In this document: positions 20,193-30,973 of the stretch, one piece after another | Position numbering within the stretch: the stretch's first letter is position 1 | Layout of the letters: the number at the start of each line of letters is the position of its first letter | Source of the DNA: Bacillus sp. REN3 | GTDB taxonomy: Bacteria > Bacillota > Bacilli > Bacillales > Cytobacillaceae | Assembly: GCF_017912555.1 (NCBI RefSeq) | Contig: NZ_JAERSD010000011.1 | Coordinates: 62,001 to 126,000 of the forward strand | Direction of reading: 5' to 3' | DNA length: 64,000 nucleotides | Program-made: the position numbers and the translations under genes | The notes under the pieces: generated by a model | Database searches by the model: none | Seen by the model: the letters and a program-made list of their open reading frames with translations, nothing else | What the model was told of the DNA's origin: nothing

Positions 20193-21373
20193 TTGAAACA
20201 CTCCTTATTGCGTGATAATTGTTTGCCGGCTTCAAGGGCCTGCTTGATGTCACGGATCAAATCCCCCGGATCCTCCAGGCCTACAGAAAGCCGGAGAAGG
20301 GTACTGCTTATGCCTCTCCTTGTCCTCTCGGATTCCGGCATTGAAGCATGGGACATTTTTGCCGGATAAGAGAGGATACTTTCGACGGCGCCGAGGCTGA
20401 CTGCGAAAACAGGCAGTTTCAAATGATGGATGAAAGGTCGCAGCATTTCGTCCGTTTTTAGCTCGAACGAAAGAATTGCACCAGGACCGTGTGCTTGCTC
20501 TGCCTGTAATCGCTGCTGGGGATGTCCCTCCAGGCCTGGGTAGTAAACTTTTTCGATTTCGGGTTCGTTCGCTAAGAAGCTGGCAATCCTTCTGGCACTT
20601 TCCTGAGATTGTCTCATCCTTATAGATAGTGTCTTGATTCCTCTCATAACAAGCCAGGCATCCTGGACGCCGAGGACTGCGCCGAATGCGTTTTGCAAAG
20701 AATAAAGTTTGTCAGCAAGGGATTCATCTTTCACAACAGCCAGACCTGCTACCGTATCGCTATGTCCTGATAAAAACTTTGTTGCGCTGTGAAGGACCAA
20801 ATCCGCTCCCAAATGAAGGGGACGCTGGAGATAGGGTGTCATGAATGTATTATCGACGAACATGAGGGCGCCATTCTCTTTTGCAAGCCTGCTGATGGCC
20901 TGGATGTCAGTCACTTTCAGCAACGGGTTCGAAGGTGTTTCGGCAAAAATCAAAGAGGTATTCGGCCTGATTGCAGCCTTGACAGCTTCGAGGTCTGTCA
21001 TGTCCACAAAGGTGTGGTCTATTCCGAAGCGGGCGAGGACCTGGTTCACCATCCTATATGTTCCGCCATACACATCCTCGGTTACGACGACATGATCACC
21101 CTGTGACAGAAGGAGGAAGGCTGTCGAGATCGCAGCCATTCCCGAAGAAAAAGCGAAGCCCCTCGAGCCGCCTTCTAGTTCCACGATGATTCCCTCCAAG
21201 GCTTCTCGTGTCGGGTTCAAGCTTCGGCTGTAATCATATTTCCCAAAGTTGTCGACCGAAGATTGATGGAAGGTGGAGGCATGATGGACCGGGACACTTA
21301 CCCCGCCTGTTGTTCTATCGATCTTATACTTGTTATGAAGCAGCTGCGTTTCGAAAGAATAGGAATCTGTCAT
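20189..21373 (-). CDS. metC: cystathionine beta-lyase (PLP enzyme)
   Basis: A 394-residue Cys/Met-metabolism PLP enzyme that splits cystathionine to homocysteine, pyruvate and ammonia. Marks are the early [15 protein letters not shown], the PLP-ring block [25 protein letters not shown] with the conserved Asp, and the PLP-lysine region [14 protein letters not shown]. Start ATG 21373 overlaps the metI stop by four bases. Position after metI and before yitJ supports lyase rather than synthase; the two proteins are paralogues and their assignment follows operon order in Bacillus. Confidence 0.92.
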   Translation of the reverse strand: MTDSYSFETQLLHNKYKIDRTTGGVSVPVHHASTFHQSSVDNFGKYDYSRSLNPTREALEGIIVELEGGSRGFAFSSGMAAISTAFLLLSQGDHVVVTEDVYGGTYRMVNQVLARFGIDHTFVDMTDLEAVKAAIRPNTSLIFAETPSNPLLKVTDIQAISRLAKENGALMFVDNTFMTPYLQRPLHLGADLVLHSATKFLSGHSDTVAGLAVVKDESLADKLYSLQNAFGAVLGVQDAWLVMRGIKTLSIRMRQSQESARRIASFLANEPEIEKVYYPGLEGHPQQRLQAEQAHGPGAILSFELKTDEMLRPFIHHLKLPVFAVSLGAVESILSYPAKMSHASMPESERTRRGISSTLLRLSVGLEDPGDLIRDIKQALEAGKQLSRNKECFK

Positions 21374-22482
21374 ACTTCAACCTCCTGAAGCGCTTTTTGA
21401 AAGGCGCTCTCCAAATCGGCAATCAAATCAACCGCATCTTCAATACCGACCGAGAAGCGCAGCAGACGATCACAAACCCCGTTTTTTTCACGTGCATCTT
21501 TCGGAATATCCGCATGGGTCTGCGTGGCTGGATATGTAATGAAACTCTCGACTCCTCCCAGGCTTTCGGCAAATGTGATGATATCCAGGCTTTGCAAGAA
21601 CGGATTGACGATTGAAGGGGAGACGACCCTGAAGGAAACCATCCCGCCCCTGCCCGGGTAAAGAACATCCGTTACCGCATCATGGGCTTTTAAATAATCC
21701 ACCAATTGTTTCGCATTCCGTTCATGGCGCTCCATTCTCAAGGACAATGTCTTCATCCCTCGAAGAAGGAGCCAGGAATCGAACGGGCTGAGCACGGCTC
21801 CTCCGCCATTATGGTGAAGGAAGAGGGCTTCGGCTAATTCCGAACCTTTGACGGCAATCAATCCTGCTAGGACGTCATTATGTCCGCCAAGGTATTTCGT
21901 TCCAGAGTGAACCACGATGTCTGCCCCCAATGTAAGAGGCTTTTGCAGCAACGGGGTGTAAAAAGTGTTGTCAACAATCAATAGGAGTCCATTTGCTTTG
22001 GCGATTTCAGAAATCTCGGCAATATCTGCTTGTTCCATTAGCGGATTGGTAGGAGTCTCTACGAAAATCGCTTTTGTTTTAGGTGTTATCACGGATAAGA
22101 CTTCCGCAAGGTCGGCCAGGTCCGTATAAATACAGTTCAATCCCCATTTTTTAAAGCTTTGTTCCAAAAGTCTGTATGTTCCGCCGTATAAATCTTTGGA
22201 AACAATCCATTCATCTCCGTTGCCAAATAATGAGAGAATGGTCGAGATAGCCGCCATTCCTGAGCTGCAAGCAAAGCCGCGATCGCCCCCCTCGAGATCC
22301 GCAATCGCTTGTTCCAGGATTTCACGTGTAGGGTTGCCTGTACGAATATAGTCGTATCCGCTCGATTGCCCAATCCCTTCATGCCGATAGGCCGTTGTCA
22401 TGTAAATGGGTGGACTGACCGTTCCTGTCAGCGTTTCACTCCTGTTCCCAAGCTGTGCCAATCTCGTGTTGGTTTTTACCAC
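21370..22482 (-). CDS. metI: cystathionine gamma-synthase / O-acetylhomoserine thiolyase (PLP enzyme)
   Basis: A 370-residue PLP enzyme, first in the methionine operon. It joins cysteine to an activated homoserine to make cystathionine. Family blocks are [42 protein letters not shown] and VHSGTKYLGGHNDVLAGL with the PLP-lysine. Two GTG codons lie at 22491 and 22482; the first overlaps the AGGAG site and the second is eight bases from it, so 22482 is the start. The 290-nt leader carries an S-box riboswitch that should shut the operon when S-adenosylmethionine is plentiful. Confidence 0.92.
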   Translation of the reverse strand: MVKTNTRLAQLGNRSETLTGTVSPPIYMTTAYRHEGIGQSSGYDYIRTGNPTREILEQAIADLEGGDRGFACSSGMAAISTILSLFGNGDEWIVSKDLYGGTYRLLEQSFKKWGLNCIYTDLADLAEVLSVITPKTKAIFVETPTNPLMEQADIAEISEIAKANGLLLIVDNTFYTPLLQKPLTLGADIVVHSGTKYLGGHNDVLAGLIAVKGSELAEALFLHHNGGGAVLSPFDSWLLLRGMKTLSLRMERHERNAKQLVDYLKAHDAVTDVLYPGRGGMVSFRVVSPSIVNPFLQSLDIITFAESLGGVESFITYPATQTHADIPKDAREKNGVCDRLLRFSVGIEDAVDLIADLESAFQKALQEVEV

Positions 22483-22587
22483 TGAAATCACTCCTGACGT
22501 TTTCTGATTCTTTTACGTTACGGCCATGTTTTGACTGTGGATTTCCCCACCAGGGATTATGCTTGGCTGCTTCGAAGCATCCAGCAC

Positions 22588-22762
22588 AAAATAAAAAAGC
22601 CTTCTATAAGAAGAAGACTTTGATGGTGTACTCTCGAGTCATTCTTCTTATCTGCCAAGTTTAGAAACTTGCTGGAATTAGCACCTTTTCAACCTTGTGG
22701 GCTGTCGGTTGCTGAAGCATCCAAGGGCCAGAACCCTCCGCTTCTCTTGATAAGAAATGATA
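22588..22762 (-). promoter_or_regulatory. SAM-I (S-box) riboswitch with terminator
   Basis: On the minus strand the aptamer runs from about 22762 to 22643: CTTATCAAGAGAAGCGGAGG, then GGCCC, TGAAGC and CAGCAACC, then AAGGTGCTAATTCCAGCAAG and the closing CTTGGCAGATAAG. These are the core S-box blocks, with P1 formed by CTTATC and GATAAG. Downstream, AGTCTTCT and AGAAGGCT (about 22588-22612) form a terminator followed by T6. Part of the GATAAGAAG arm can pair with the terminator's 5' side, the usual antiterminator. SAM binding should favour termination. Confidence 0.95.
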
Positions 22763-22782
22763 GAATTATTAAATTTCTCTAA

Positions 22783-22811
22783 ATATTACATGCAATATAG
22801 GTGAATGTCAA
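22783..22811 (-). promoter_or_regulatory. sigma-A promoter of the methionine operon
   Basis: On the minus strand TTGACA (22811-22806) and TAATAT (22788-22783) are separated by 17 nt, which places the transcript start near 22776, just ahead of the S-box. Confidence 0.85.
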
Positions 22812-22843
22812 TTGTTTTTTTAAAGCGGTAAAGCGATAAAGGC

Positions 22844-22880
22844 AGAGGAGAGTATCCAAATGGAAACTCTCCTCTTTTAT
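22844..22880 (-). terminator. terminator of the M4 protease gene
   Basis: AGAGGAGAGT at 22844-22853 pairs perfectly with ACTCTCCTCT at 22866-22875. Confidence 0.8.
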
Positions 22881-22882
22881 CA

Positions 22883-24598
<1,716 letters not shown>

Positions 24599-24714
24599 TC
24601 AGAAGATTTCAATAAGATTTTTTTAAAAAAAAGAAATAAAGTCCTTAAGTAGGATAATTATAGAAAATATTTCAAATCGGGTTATGAAGGAATAATCATT
24701 AAAATCAGAATTTA

Positions 24715-24742
24715 TTGACTAATCTGTAAATATCTTTATAGT
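24715..24742 (+). promoter_or_regulatory. putative sigma-A promoter of cstA
   Basis: TTGACT (24715-24720) and TATAGT (24737-24742) are separated by 16 nt, 40 bp before the cstA start. Confidence 0.65.
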
Positions 24743-24781
24743 ATTAACAGTAGCACCAACTTATAAGAGGGGGTAACAAAA

Positions 24782-26524
24782 ATGAATTCGCTTTGGCTAG
24801 CTGTGACAGGAATGATTGTCTTTGCCATCGGCTATCGTTTTTATTCGAAATGGGTAGCTGAAAAAATCTATCGGCTTGATCCAAACTTCGTAACTCCGGC
24901 ACATCAGTATTCAGATGGGGTGGATTTTGTTCCAACAAAAAGGATAATCCTTTGGGGACACCATTTCACTTCAGTTGCCGGTGCAGCGCCGATTGTAGGA
25001 CCGGCAATCGCTGTCTATTGGGGATGGCTCCCGGCATTCCTTTGGGTAATACTTGGAACGGTGTTCGCAGCGGGAGTCCATGATTTCGGGACGCTCGTCC
25101 TATCCGTACGGAATAAAGGGCAGTCTGTCGGGACGATTACAAGCAAACTGATTGGAAAACGGGCAAAAATCATGTTCTTATTCATCATTTTAATACTCGT
25201 TTTAATGGTTAACGCCGTATTTGCATGGGTTATTGCCAATCTTTTCGTTCAATTTCCTGCTAGTGTCCTCTCCGTATTCATCCAAATCCCGCTCGCAATC
25301 TGGATTGGATATGCAGTTTATAAGCGAAAAAAGGGAATGCTGCTTCCATCCCTGGTCGCGCTTGCTGTTATGTATGGAGCAGCTGTTCTGGCCAGCAGGG
25401 TTCCTGCGCTTCAAATTGACCTCGTTAAATATTTTGGAGGACCGGACCAAACGGTATTGTTCGGACTGAATGGTGTGTCCATGGCATTCTTTGTTTGGAT
25501 TATTGTCCTGATGGTGTATTGCTATATTGCATCCACGCTTCCCGTTTGGAAACTCCTGCAGCCTCGGGATTATATCAATTCCCATCAGCTTGTTGTAGGC
25601 TTGTTCATTTTATATGCGGGTTTGATATTCCTTCAGCCAAAGGTCACTGCGCCTGCCATTAACGGATCTGCGGCGGATGTATCCTGGTTTCCGCTATTGT
25701 TTATCACGGTTGCCTGCGGAGCGATTTCAGGGTTCCATGGGCTTGTTTCTTCTGGAACATCGTCGAAGCAGCTTGAAAAGGAAACTGATGCAAGATTTGT
25801 TGGCTACTTAGGCGCGGTTGGTGAAGGGGTTCTCGCTTTGATCGCCATTATTGCGGTCGTGACGGTATTTGCAACGAAAGCGGATTTCTCTGCAGCTTAT
25901 GGAAGCTTTGCTGCAGCAAGTTCTGGCGGTCTTGGAAATTTCATCAACGGTGCAGCCCAGCTTGCAACAGGTATCCTCATCCCGGCCGATATCGCAAGGA
26001 CAATTGTTTCCATCATTGTTGTCAGTTTCGCGGCAACTTCTCTTGATACCTCTGTCCGGTTAATGCGCTATATCATCGCTGAAATCGGAAGCGAGTATAA
26101 GATCCAGGCACTGACAAAGACGCACGTTGCCACAACTGTAGCAGTTGTATCCAGTGCCGCACTTGTTCTATTGCCAAAAGGGCCAAATGGTTTCGGTTCA
26201 GGGGGATATTTGCTCTGGCCGCTGTTCGGAACGAGCAATCAGCTTCTGGCGGGCGTCAGCTTGCTGCTGATCTCCATCTGGCTGAAAAGACAGGGCAGGA
26301 ATTATCTTGTTACCTTCATCCCTATGGTGTTCGTCTTCTTTATGACGTTATGGGCACTGATTCAGCAGGTCGCCTTCCAATGGTCAGGATATGGGAGCGG
26401 CGAGGTCAATATGCTCCTGTTTGTCCTTGGCGGAATGATCCTGATTTTCGTCTTCTGGATCATTCTTGAGGCGGTTGCTGCCCTTACCCGGAACAACCCG
26501 CCGCAATTGACAAAAGACATGTAG
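24782..26524 (+). CDS. cstA: CstA-family carbon-starvation transporter
   Basis: A 580-residue polytopic membrane protein of the CstA/BtsT family, proton symporters for pyruvate or peptides made during carbon starvation in enterobacteria. Family signatures: GVDFVPTKRIILWGHHFTSVAGAAPIVGPAIAVYWGW near the N-terminus, GVHDFGTLVLSVRNKGQS, GFHGLVSSGTSSKQL, and LDTSVRLMRYIIAEI. It is shorter than the 700-residue E. coli proteins, as is usual in Bacillaceae. AGAGGGGGT precedes ATG 24782. The small cory-CC-star gene follows at 57 bp and the ATPase gene next, probably one transcript. The substrate here is inferred, not shown. Confidence 0.92.
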   Translation: MNSLWLAVTGMIVFAIGYRFYSKWVAEKIYRLDPNFVTPAHQYSDGVDFVPTKRIILWGHHFTSVAGAAPIVGPAIAVYWGWLPAFLWVILGTVFAAGVHDFGTLVLSVRNKGQSVGTITSKLIGKRAKIMFLFIILILVLMVNAVFAWVIANLFVQFPASVLSVFIQIPLAIWIGYAVYKRKKGMLLPSLVALAVMYGAAVLASRVPALQIDLVKYFGGPDQTVLFGLNGVSMAFFVWIIVLMVYCYIASTLPVWKLLQPRDYINSHQLVVGLFILYAGLIFLQPKVTAPAINGSAADVSWFPLLFITVACGAISGFHGLVSSGTSSKQLEKETDARFVGYLGAVGEGVLALIAIIAVVTVFATKADFSAAYGSFAAASSGGLGNFINGAAQLATGILIPADIARTIVSIIVVSFAATSLDTSVRLMRYIIAEIGSEYKIQALTKTHVATTVAVVSSAALVLLPKGPNGFGSGGYLLWPLFGTSNQLLAGVSLLLISIWLKRQGRNYLVTFIPMVFVFFMTLWALIQQVAFQWSGYGSGEVNMLLFVLGGMILIFVFWIILEAVAALTRNNPPQLTKDM

Positions 26525-26581
26525 AATGAATGGGAGACCGGGCTTCCGGTCTCTATTGCCATTTAGGAAGGGGGAGTCACC

Positions 26582-26845
26582 ATGGGTTTTATCGATCAAT
26601 TGAAGCGGGTTGTTTCCCTCTATGATGAAATCCTTAAACAGCCTCATAAAATGGAACTGGCGCGGGAACTCCGTGATGAAGAAGATCTGTTCATGCTTCT
26701 TTGCTTTTCTGAGTTGCTAGGTCTTCCGAATCCGGCTTTTTATTATACATTGGAGCTTTATCCGGCTATTGTTGAACGTTTCCATGATTGGCATTTGCGT
26801 GCAGGCATGGAAAAATCCCCGCTTGATGGGATTCGGTGCTGTTAG
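26582..26845 (+). CDS. cory-CC-star protein
   Basis: An 87-residue soluble protein whose last two residues are Cys-Cys directly before the stop, the feature that gives the cory-CC-star family its name. Conserved blocks ELARELRDEEDLFMLLCFSE, LGLPNPAFYYTLELYP and MEKSPLDGIRCC are present. GGAAGGGGGAG precedes ATG 26582. It lies between cstA and the ArsA-type ATPase gene with short gaps. The terminal CC pair could bind metal or form a tail recognised by the ATPase, whose relatives handle C-terminal tails or metalloids; this is inference. Confidence 0.85.
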   Translation: MGFIDQLKRVVSLYDEILKQPHKMELARELRDEEDLFMLLCFSELLGLPNPAFYYTLELYPAIVERFHDWHLRAGMEKSPLDGIRCC

Positions 26846-26855
26846 GAGTGACAAT

Positions 26856-27809
26856 ATGAAGATAACGGAAAATAAGATCTATTTTATTGGGGGAAAGGGA
26901 GGTGTCGGAAAGAGCACGACATCAGCAGCAATCGCTTTATTGCTATCAGGACAAGGGAAAAAAGTCCTTCTCGTTTCCACTGATCCAGCCCATAATACAG
27001 GGGATATATTTCATGCTGATTTTAGCGGCGGAAAGGTAGTCGAGGTTTCCAAACGGCTTGATGTTCTTGAAATTGACTCGGAAGTGGAATCAAGGAAGTA
27101 TATAAGCAGTGTTAAAGGGAATCTGAAGGGGCTTGTAAAAGCAACAATGATGGAGGAAGTGAATCGGCAGATCGATATGGCTGCTTCCACTCCTGGAGCA
27201 GAGGAAGCAGCCCTGTTTGACAGGATTACTTCTTTGATTCTTGAAGAAAAAACAAATTATGATGCGATTGTTTTTGATACCGCCCCAACTGGCCACACAA
27301 TCAGACTATTGACGCTGCCTGAATTGATGGGTGTTTGGATGGACGGCCTTCTTGAACGGCGCAGGAAAGTGAACGAGAATTATGCCCAATGGATGAATGA
27401 TGGCGAGCCAGTGGAAGATCCATTATATGAAAAGCTGAACGAAAGGAAGAATCGTTTTAAAAAGGTACGTCATATCTTGCTCGATGAAAATCAAACAGAG
27501 TATATTTTCGTACTGAATGCAGAAAGGCTGCCGATCATTGAAACAAGGAAAGCGATTGAAACACTTGATCAGCATGGAATCCTTGTCAACACGGTAATCA
27601 TCAACAAGGTCATTCCTGATGAAGCCGATGGTGGATTCATGGAAAAAAGGAGAGCGAACGAGCGAATCTACCTGGCAGATATCGACCATACTTTCAAATC
27701 ACAAAAGAGATTCTATCTCCCATTGCTTGATCAGGATATTTCCTCCCGTTCTGTTCTTGAAAAAATATCAGAAATACTTGGCAGCCAGGTTAACGAAGTA
27801 AAGGCATGA
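26856..27809 (+). CDS. ArsA/GET3-type (TRC40) P-loop ATPase
   Basis: A 317-residue cytoplasmic ATPase of the ArsA/Get3 class. The deviant Walker A GGKGGVGKSTTS is at residues 11-22, the switch I-like STDPAHNTGDIF follows, then DTAPTGHTIRLL (switch II, A-box) and LNAERLPIIETRKAIETL. The frame is open upstream to 26769 inside the neighbour, but AGGAGTGACAAT places the start at ATG 26856, 10 bp after the cory-CC-star stop. No arsenic-resistance genes lie nearby, so arsenite export is unlikely. Linkage to cstA and the CC-tailed protein suggests a shared task. Terminated by a hairpin at 27809-27836. Confidence 0.9.
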   Translation: MKITENKIYFIGGKGGVGKSTTSAAIALLLSGQGKKVLLVSTDPAHNTGDIFHADFSGGKVVEVSKRLDVLEIDSEVESRKYISSVKGNLKGLVKATMMEEVNRQIDMAASTPGAEEAALFDRITSLILEEKTNYDAIVFDTAPTGHTIRLLTLPELMGVWMDGLLERRRKVNENYAQWMNDGEPVEDPLYEKLNERKNRFKKVRHILLDENQTEYIFVLNAERLPIIETRKAIETLDQHGILVNTVIINKVIPDEADGGFMEKRRANERIYLADIDHTFKSQKRFYLPLLDQDISSRSVLEKISEILGSQVNEVKA

Positions 27810-27836
27810 AAAAGCAGTCGGAAGGCTGCTTTTTTG
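27809..27836 (+). terminator. rho-independent terminator
   Basis: AAAAGCAGTC (27810-27819) pairs with GGCTGCTTTT (27824-27833), then T-run. It closes the cstA cluster. Confidence 0.85.
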
Positions 27837-27900
27837 CTACTTCCAATCCAGTTGGCCAAATTTCGTGATATAGTAATGTACGGGTTTGGGGGGAGCAGTG

Positions 27901-28986
27901 TTGAAACATCTTAAAGTAATCATCGTTATCATTTCCATCGTGTTTTTCTTTTTTCCAGCCATCACATCAGCCCATAATGGCGCCCGTGATGAACTGGGCG
28001 GCCATTTCAGAAATGCTGACTGCATGTATTTCCTGCATGAACCGACAGAAATAACAAATGGCGCCACCAATATGCAGCAGCTTATTGAGTTGATCAAACA
28101 GTATAACAACAATTCCCGCTGTACAGCAGGTTTGACTGAAGCAAAGGTAGGCCTGGAAGGTTATACTTTTTCATCCGAAAGGTCCAGCGAATCAACTATT
28201 CGAACGACTTTCTCCGGAAAGAAACCTTCGTCGAAAAAATTGCAACTTGGGAAAAGTTATCCAGCAAATCTAGTCGATTGCACGGACGGTGATACAGCCG
28301 TTTTTAATCTCAATGGTAAAAACTATAAAACTCGCTTTCTATATATTGATACACCGGAGAGCACAAGGGAAATCGAGCCATTTGGACCGGAAGCCGCTGA
28401 ATTCACCTGTTCATTTTTACAAAAAGGTCCAATCACTCTCGAAACCGATGGCGGGAATCTATTCGACCGCTATGACCGTCTGCTTGCCTGGGTTTGGGTA
28501 GGAGACCAGCTTCATCAGGAAGAAATCACAAAGGCTGGACTAGTGGAAGGCTATTATGATTACGGAAGCTATAAATATGAGAACAGGATCGGGTCTGCGA
28601 TGGAGTATGCAAAAGCAAATGGCAATGGAATCTATGGGATGACCGAGTATGGACAACCTGAAGAAGCGGAGCCTGAAACTCAACAAGAAGAAGTGGCCAA
28701 GAAACAGCCTTTTCCTAAAAGTAAAGAGCCCGCCAGATATCGGAAAAACGAAGAGTCCGAATATTACAGCTTGCTAACTGGTTTGATATCAGCAGTCCTG
28801 TTCTATTTCATCGGGCCTATAAAAGAGGCGATGGGAAAGCGCACGTTGCTTGCCCGCCGTATGTGGTCCAGAAAAGGCTGGCTGAACATACTTCTAGGTA
28901 TTATTTATACGTTCATTTGTCCTTTTATCATCCTTTTGCTGATTGTCGAAGTTTTACATATTTTCAAGAAAAGTACAAAAGAATGA
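27901..28986 (+). CDS. membrane-anchored thermonuclease-like protein (SNase domain)
   Basis: A 361-residue exported protein. A signal peptide covers residues 1 to about 25 (FFFFPAITSAHNG). A His/Cys segment follows (ARDELGGHFRNADCMYFLHE), like YHYH-type modules. Residues about 120-250 form a staphylococcal-nuclease domain: YPANLVDCTDGDTAVF, KTRFLYIDTPEST with the first catalytic Arg, PFGPEAAEF and DRYDRLLAWVWV with the second catalytic Arg. After a Glu/Pro/Lys linker two membrane helices anchor the C-terminus, so the nuclease would face outward. TTG 27901 is preferred because GGGGGGAG is five bases upstream; the frame is open to 27886. It probably degrades extracellular DNA or RNA. Confidence 0.85.
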   Translation: MKHLKVIIVIISIVFFFFPAITSAHNGARDELGGHFRNADCMYFLHEPTEITNGATNMQQLIELIKQYNNNSRCTAGLTEAKVGLEGYTFSSERSSESTIRTTFSGKKPSSKKLQLGKSYPANLVDCTDGDTAVFNLNGKNYKTRFLYIDTPESTREIEPFGPEAAEFTCSFLQKGPITLETDGGNLFDRYDRLLAWVWVGDQLHQEEITKAGLVEGYYDYGSYKYENRIGSAMEYAKANGNGIYGMTEYGQPEEAEPETQQEEVAKKQPFPKSKEPARYRKNEESEYYSLLTGLISAVLFYFIGPIKEAMGKRTLLARRMWSRKGWLNILLGIIYTFICPFIILLLIVEVLHIFKKSTKE

Positions 28987-29615
28987 GAAGGAATTCCTCA
29001 CTTTTTGTAATAGTATTGATTTCTACAAGATATTTGGTATCCATTTTTCGGAAGTTGAAAAACTCTTCGAAAATGGTATCGGATTTTTTTGTTTGCGGGT
29101 GAACTCACAAAAGCTCATACAGTATCCTGCGGAATCAAAGGGAAAGTTGCGGCTCCACCGTCGCTTTTAGTCGATGAGGCTCAACTCATGTTCCGCGGAA
29201 AGCAAGAAACTTGGAATGGAAGTCAACCATTTATTAAATAGCAACAAAGTTTATGAAAATAGCAATGTTTATAAAAAATAAATTAAAATGAGTCCTAATA
29301 ATACAGAAATCATTGCTGTTTTTCTTCTGAAACTCATACAGTCTTCTATTTCAGAATTTACAAATGTCCTTATTTCTGGGAGTTAAATAACTCCTTTTTC
29401 AGCTTGGTTCGAATTTCATATCAGAACATGCTGCCGCTGTTTAAGGCTGGACCCTGCTTTTCACTCGCTTTAGTAAAAACGGGCACATGTTCATCCTTTT
29501 AAATTGGCATAATAGCAGACATCCTTAGGAAATCATGGGACAATCAGGGTATTTTCATTGCTATGTCAGCTGGATTATATTACTATTTCTATTGAATACT
29601 AATGGTGGTGTTGCC
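28987..29615 (+). other. gene-free stretch with a decayed dispersed repeat
   Basis: The first 20 bases hold a weak hairpin (GAG-AAGGAATTC-CTC) that may end the nuclease transcript. The middle (29122-29229) carries a decayed copy of the GC-rich repeat described separately. The remainder is AT-rich. An ATG at 29535 could extend the histidine kinase by 27 residues; the better-supported start is at 29616. Confidence 0.5.
29122..29229 (+). repeat. decayed copy of GC-rich dispersed repeat (copy 1)
   Basis: Runs from TATCCTGCGGAATCAAAGGG through GTCGATGAGGCTCAACTCA and TTCCGCGGAAAGC to GGAATGGAAGTCAACCA. The order of blocks (CCTGCGG, AGCGGG-like, GAGGCTCA, CCGCGGAAAGC, GGAAATCAAC-like) is the same as in the copies at 40105 and 44770. 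Confidence 0.6.
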
Positions 29616-30869
29616 GTGGAAATCACTAAACATTTACTTCTTAATTTATCTCTTTTGATTGTTTTGCTTTTTTTCACTCAATTGGTGATTGAAAGGCAAT
29701 CGAAAGAGTTCAACCGCAGATGGTTCCAGTTATTATATTTTGTTATTTCAATCGTCCTTTGTTTCATTTTTACAATTGAGGTCCAGGAGGGAATCCGCTT
29801 TGACCTCCGGCAGGTTCCAATGATTCTTGGGAGCTTGTATACGGGATATAGCTTCCTGCTTACAGGTGCAGCAATCTTGATGCGCGGCCTGATGGGAGTC
29901 GACGATGGGTTTTGGGCTTCTTCGATTGTCTTTGCCACTTTGGCTTTTTTTCTGACTTGGATCCATCGATGGTTTTTACGATTGTCCCTGAATCAGCGTG
30001 TTGGCGTATCCATTCTTCTCACTGTAATCACTTCGTTTGTTTTAATGGAGGCAATCGCATTCATCAATAAACCGATTTATCATGCAGAAGCCTGGATCAG
30101 TTTTATTGTGATACCAGGTATTACATCAGGTCTTATCAGTTATTCATTAGAAACAATCCGGCAAACGCTGATCATCCGGCAGAAGCTTGCAAAAGCAGAT
30201 AAAATCGAGGCGGTCAGCCATTTAAGCGCCGCAATATCCCATGAAGTCCGAAATCCGCTGACCACTGTCAGGGGTTTCCTTCAACTTTTAAGGGACCAAT
30301 CATACAATCAGGAAAAAAAGGAAGAGTTCATAAAAATTGCAGTAGAGGAGCTCGATCGTGCCGAACAGGTCATCAATGATTATCTGACCTTTGCAAGACC
30401 AGCTTTTGAAAAAGTGGAAGAGATTGAAATTGAAAAGGAACTCGACCATGTTTTGAAAATACTTGAACCGCTGGCGAACCTGAACAGTATTCAAATCAAA
30501 AGAGTTTATACTCCTAAGCTTTACATATCCGGAGACCGTTCCAAGTTCCAGCAGGGATTCATCAACTTAGTCAAAAATGGATTCGAAGCCATGCCTGATG
30601 GGGGCGAGCTTACAGTCAATACTTTTGCCAGAGACAATTCAATACATATCATGGTGAGTGATACAGGTATCGGGATGACAGAGGAACAACTTGCCCGCCT
30701 GGGGGAACCGTATTACACGACCAAGGGCCAGCAAGGCACCGGACTTGGCATGATGGTGACATTCAGCATCATTCAGGCTATGAGAGGAAAAGTAGAAATT
30801 AAAAGTCAGGTAGGGAAGGGAACGACCTTCCATGTCCGTTTTCCAATTGCCCAATCACGGGAATCGTGA
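29616..30869 (+). CDS. sensor histidine kinase, KinB-like with 5TM LytS-type sensor
   Basis: A 417-residue membrane kinase. The first 190 residues hold about five to six membrane helices of the 5TMR-LYT type (start VEITKHLLLNLSLLIVLLFF; loop GIRFDLRQVPMILGSLYTGY). The dimer/phosphoacceptor region has SAAISHEVRNPLTTVRGFLQ with the His; the ATP-binding domain has N (FINLVKNGFEAM), G1 (VSDTGIGM) and G2 (GTGLGMMV) boxes. No response regulator is adjacent, and the H-box type is that of the Spo0 phosphorelay kinases, so a role in sporulation or biofilm entry is likely but inferred. GTG 29616 matches the start of related proteins; ATG 29535 (weak AGGA site) is the alternative. Confidence 0.85.
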   Translation: MEITKHLLLNLSLLIVLLFFTQLVIERQSKEFNRRWFQLLYFVISIVLCFIFTIEVQEGIRFDLRQVPMILGSLYTGYSFLLTGAAILMRGLMGVDDGFWASSIVFATLAFFLTWIHRWFLRLSLNQRVGVSILLTVITSFVLMEAIAFINKPIYHAEAWISFIVIPGITSGLISYSLETIRQTLIIRQKLAKADKIEAVSHLSAAISHEVRNPLTTVRGFLQLLRDQSYNQEKKEEFIKIAVEELDRAEQVINDYLTFARPAFEKVEEIEIEKELDHVLKILEPLANLNSIQIKRVYTPKLYISGDRSKFQQGFINLVKNGFEAMPDGGELTVNTFARDNSIHIMVSDTGIGMTEEQLARLGEPYYTTKGQQGTGLGMMVTFSIIQAMRGKVEIKSQVGKGTTFHVRFPIAQSRES

Positions 30870-30944
30870 TTTCATAAAGAAGGATCTCAGGTTAGGGTAA
30901 TCCGCGGATGGACGTTGTGAAGGCTGCCTCGTAATTGGCTTATC

Positions 30945-30973
30945 TTGACAATGATATCATGGATTGCTATAGT
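30945..30973 (+). promoter_or_regulatory. sigma-A promoter of the cold-shock gene
   Basis: TTGACA (30945-30950) and TATAGT (30968-30973) are 17 nt apart. Transcription would begin near 30980, leaving a 140-nt 5' leader, typical for csp mRNAs whose leader folding controls translation at low temperature. Confidence 0.85.

Noticed and set aside
26856-27809. Arsenite-pump ATPase ArsA
   Set aside because: Single-domain ATPase without arsB, arsD, arsR or arsC nearby; the cstA and CC-tail context points to another role.
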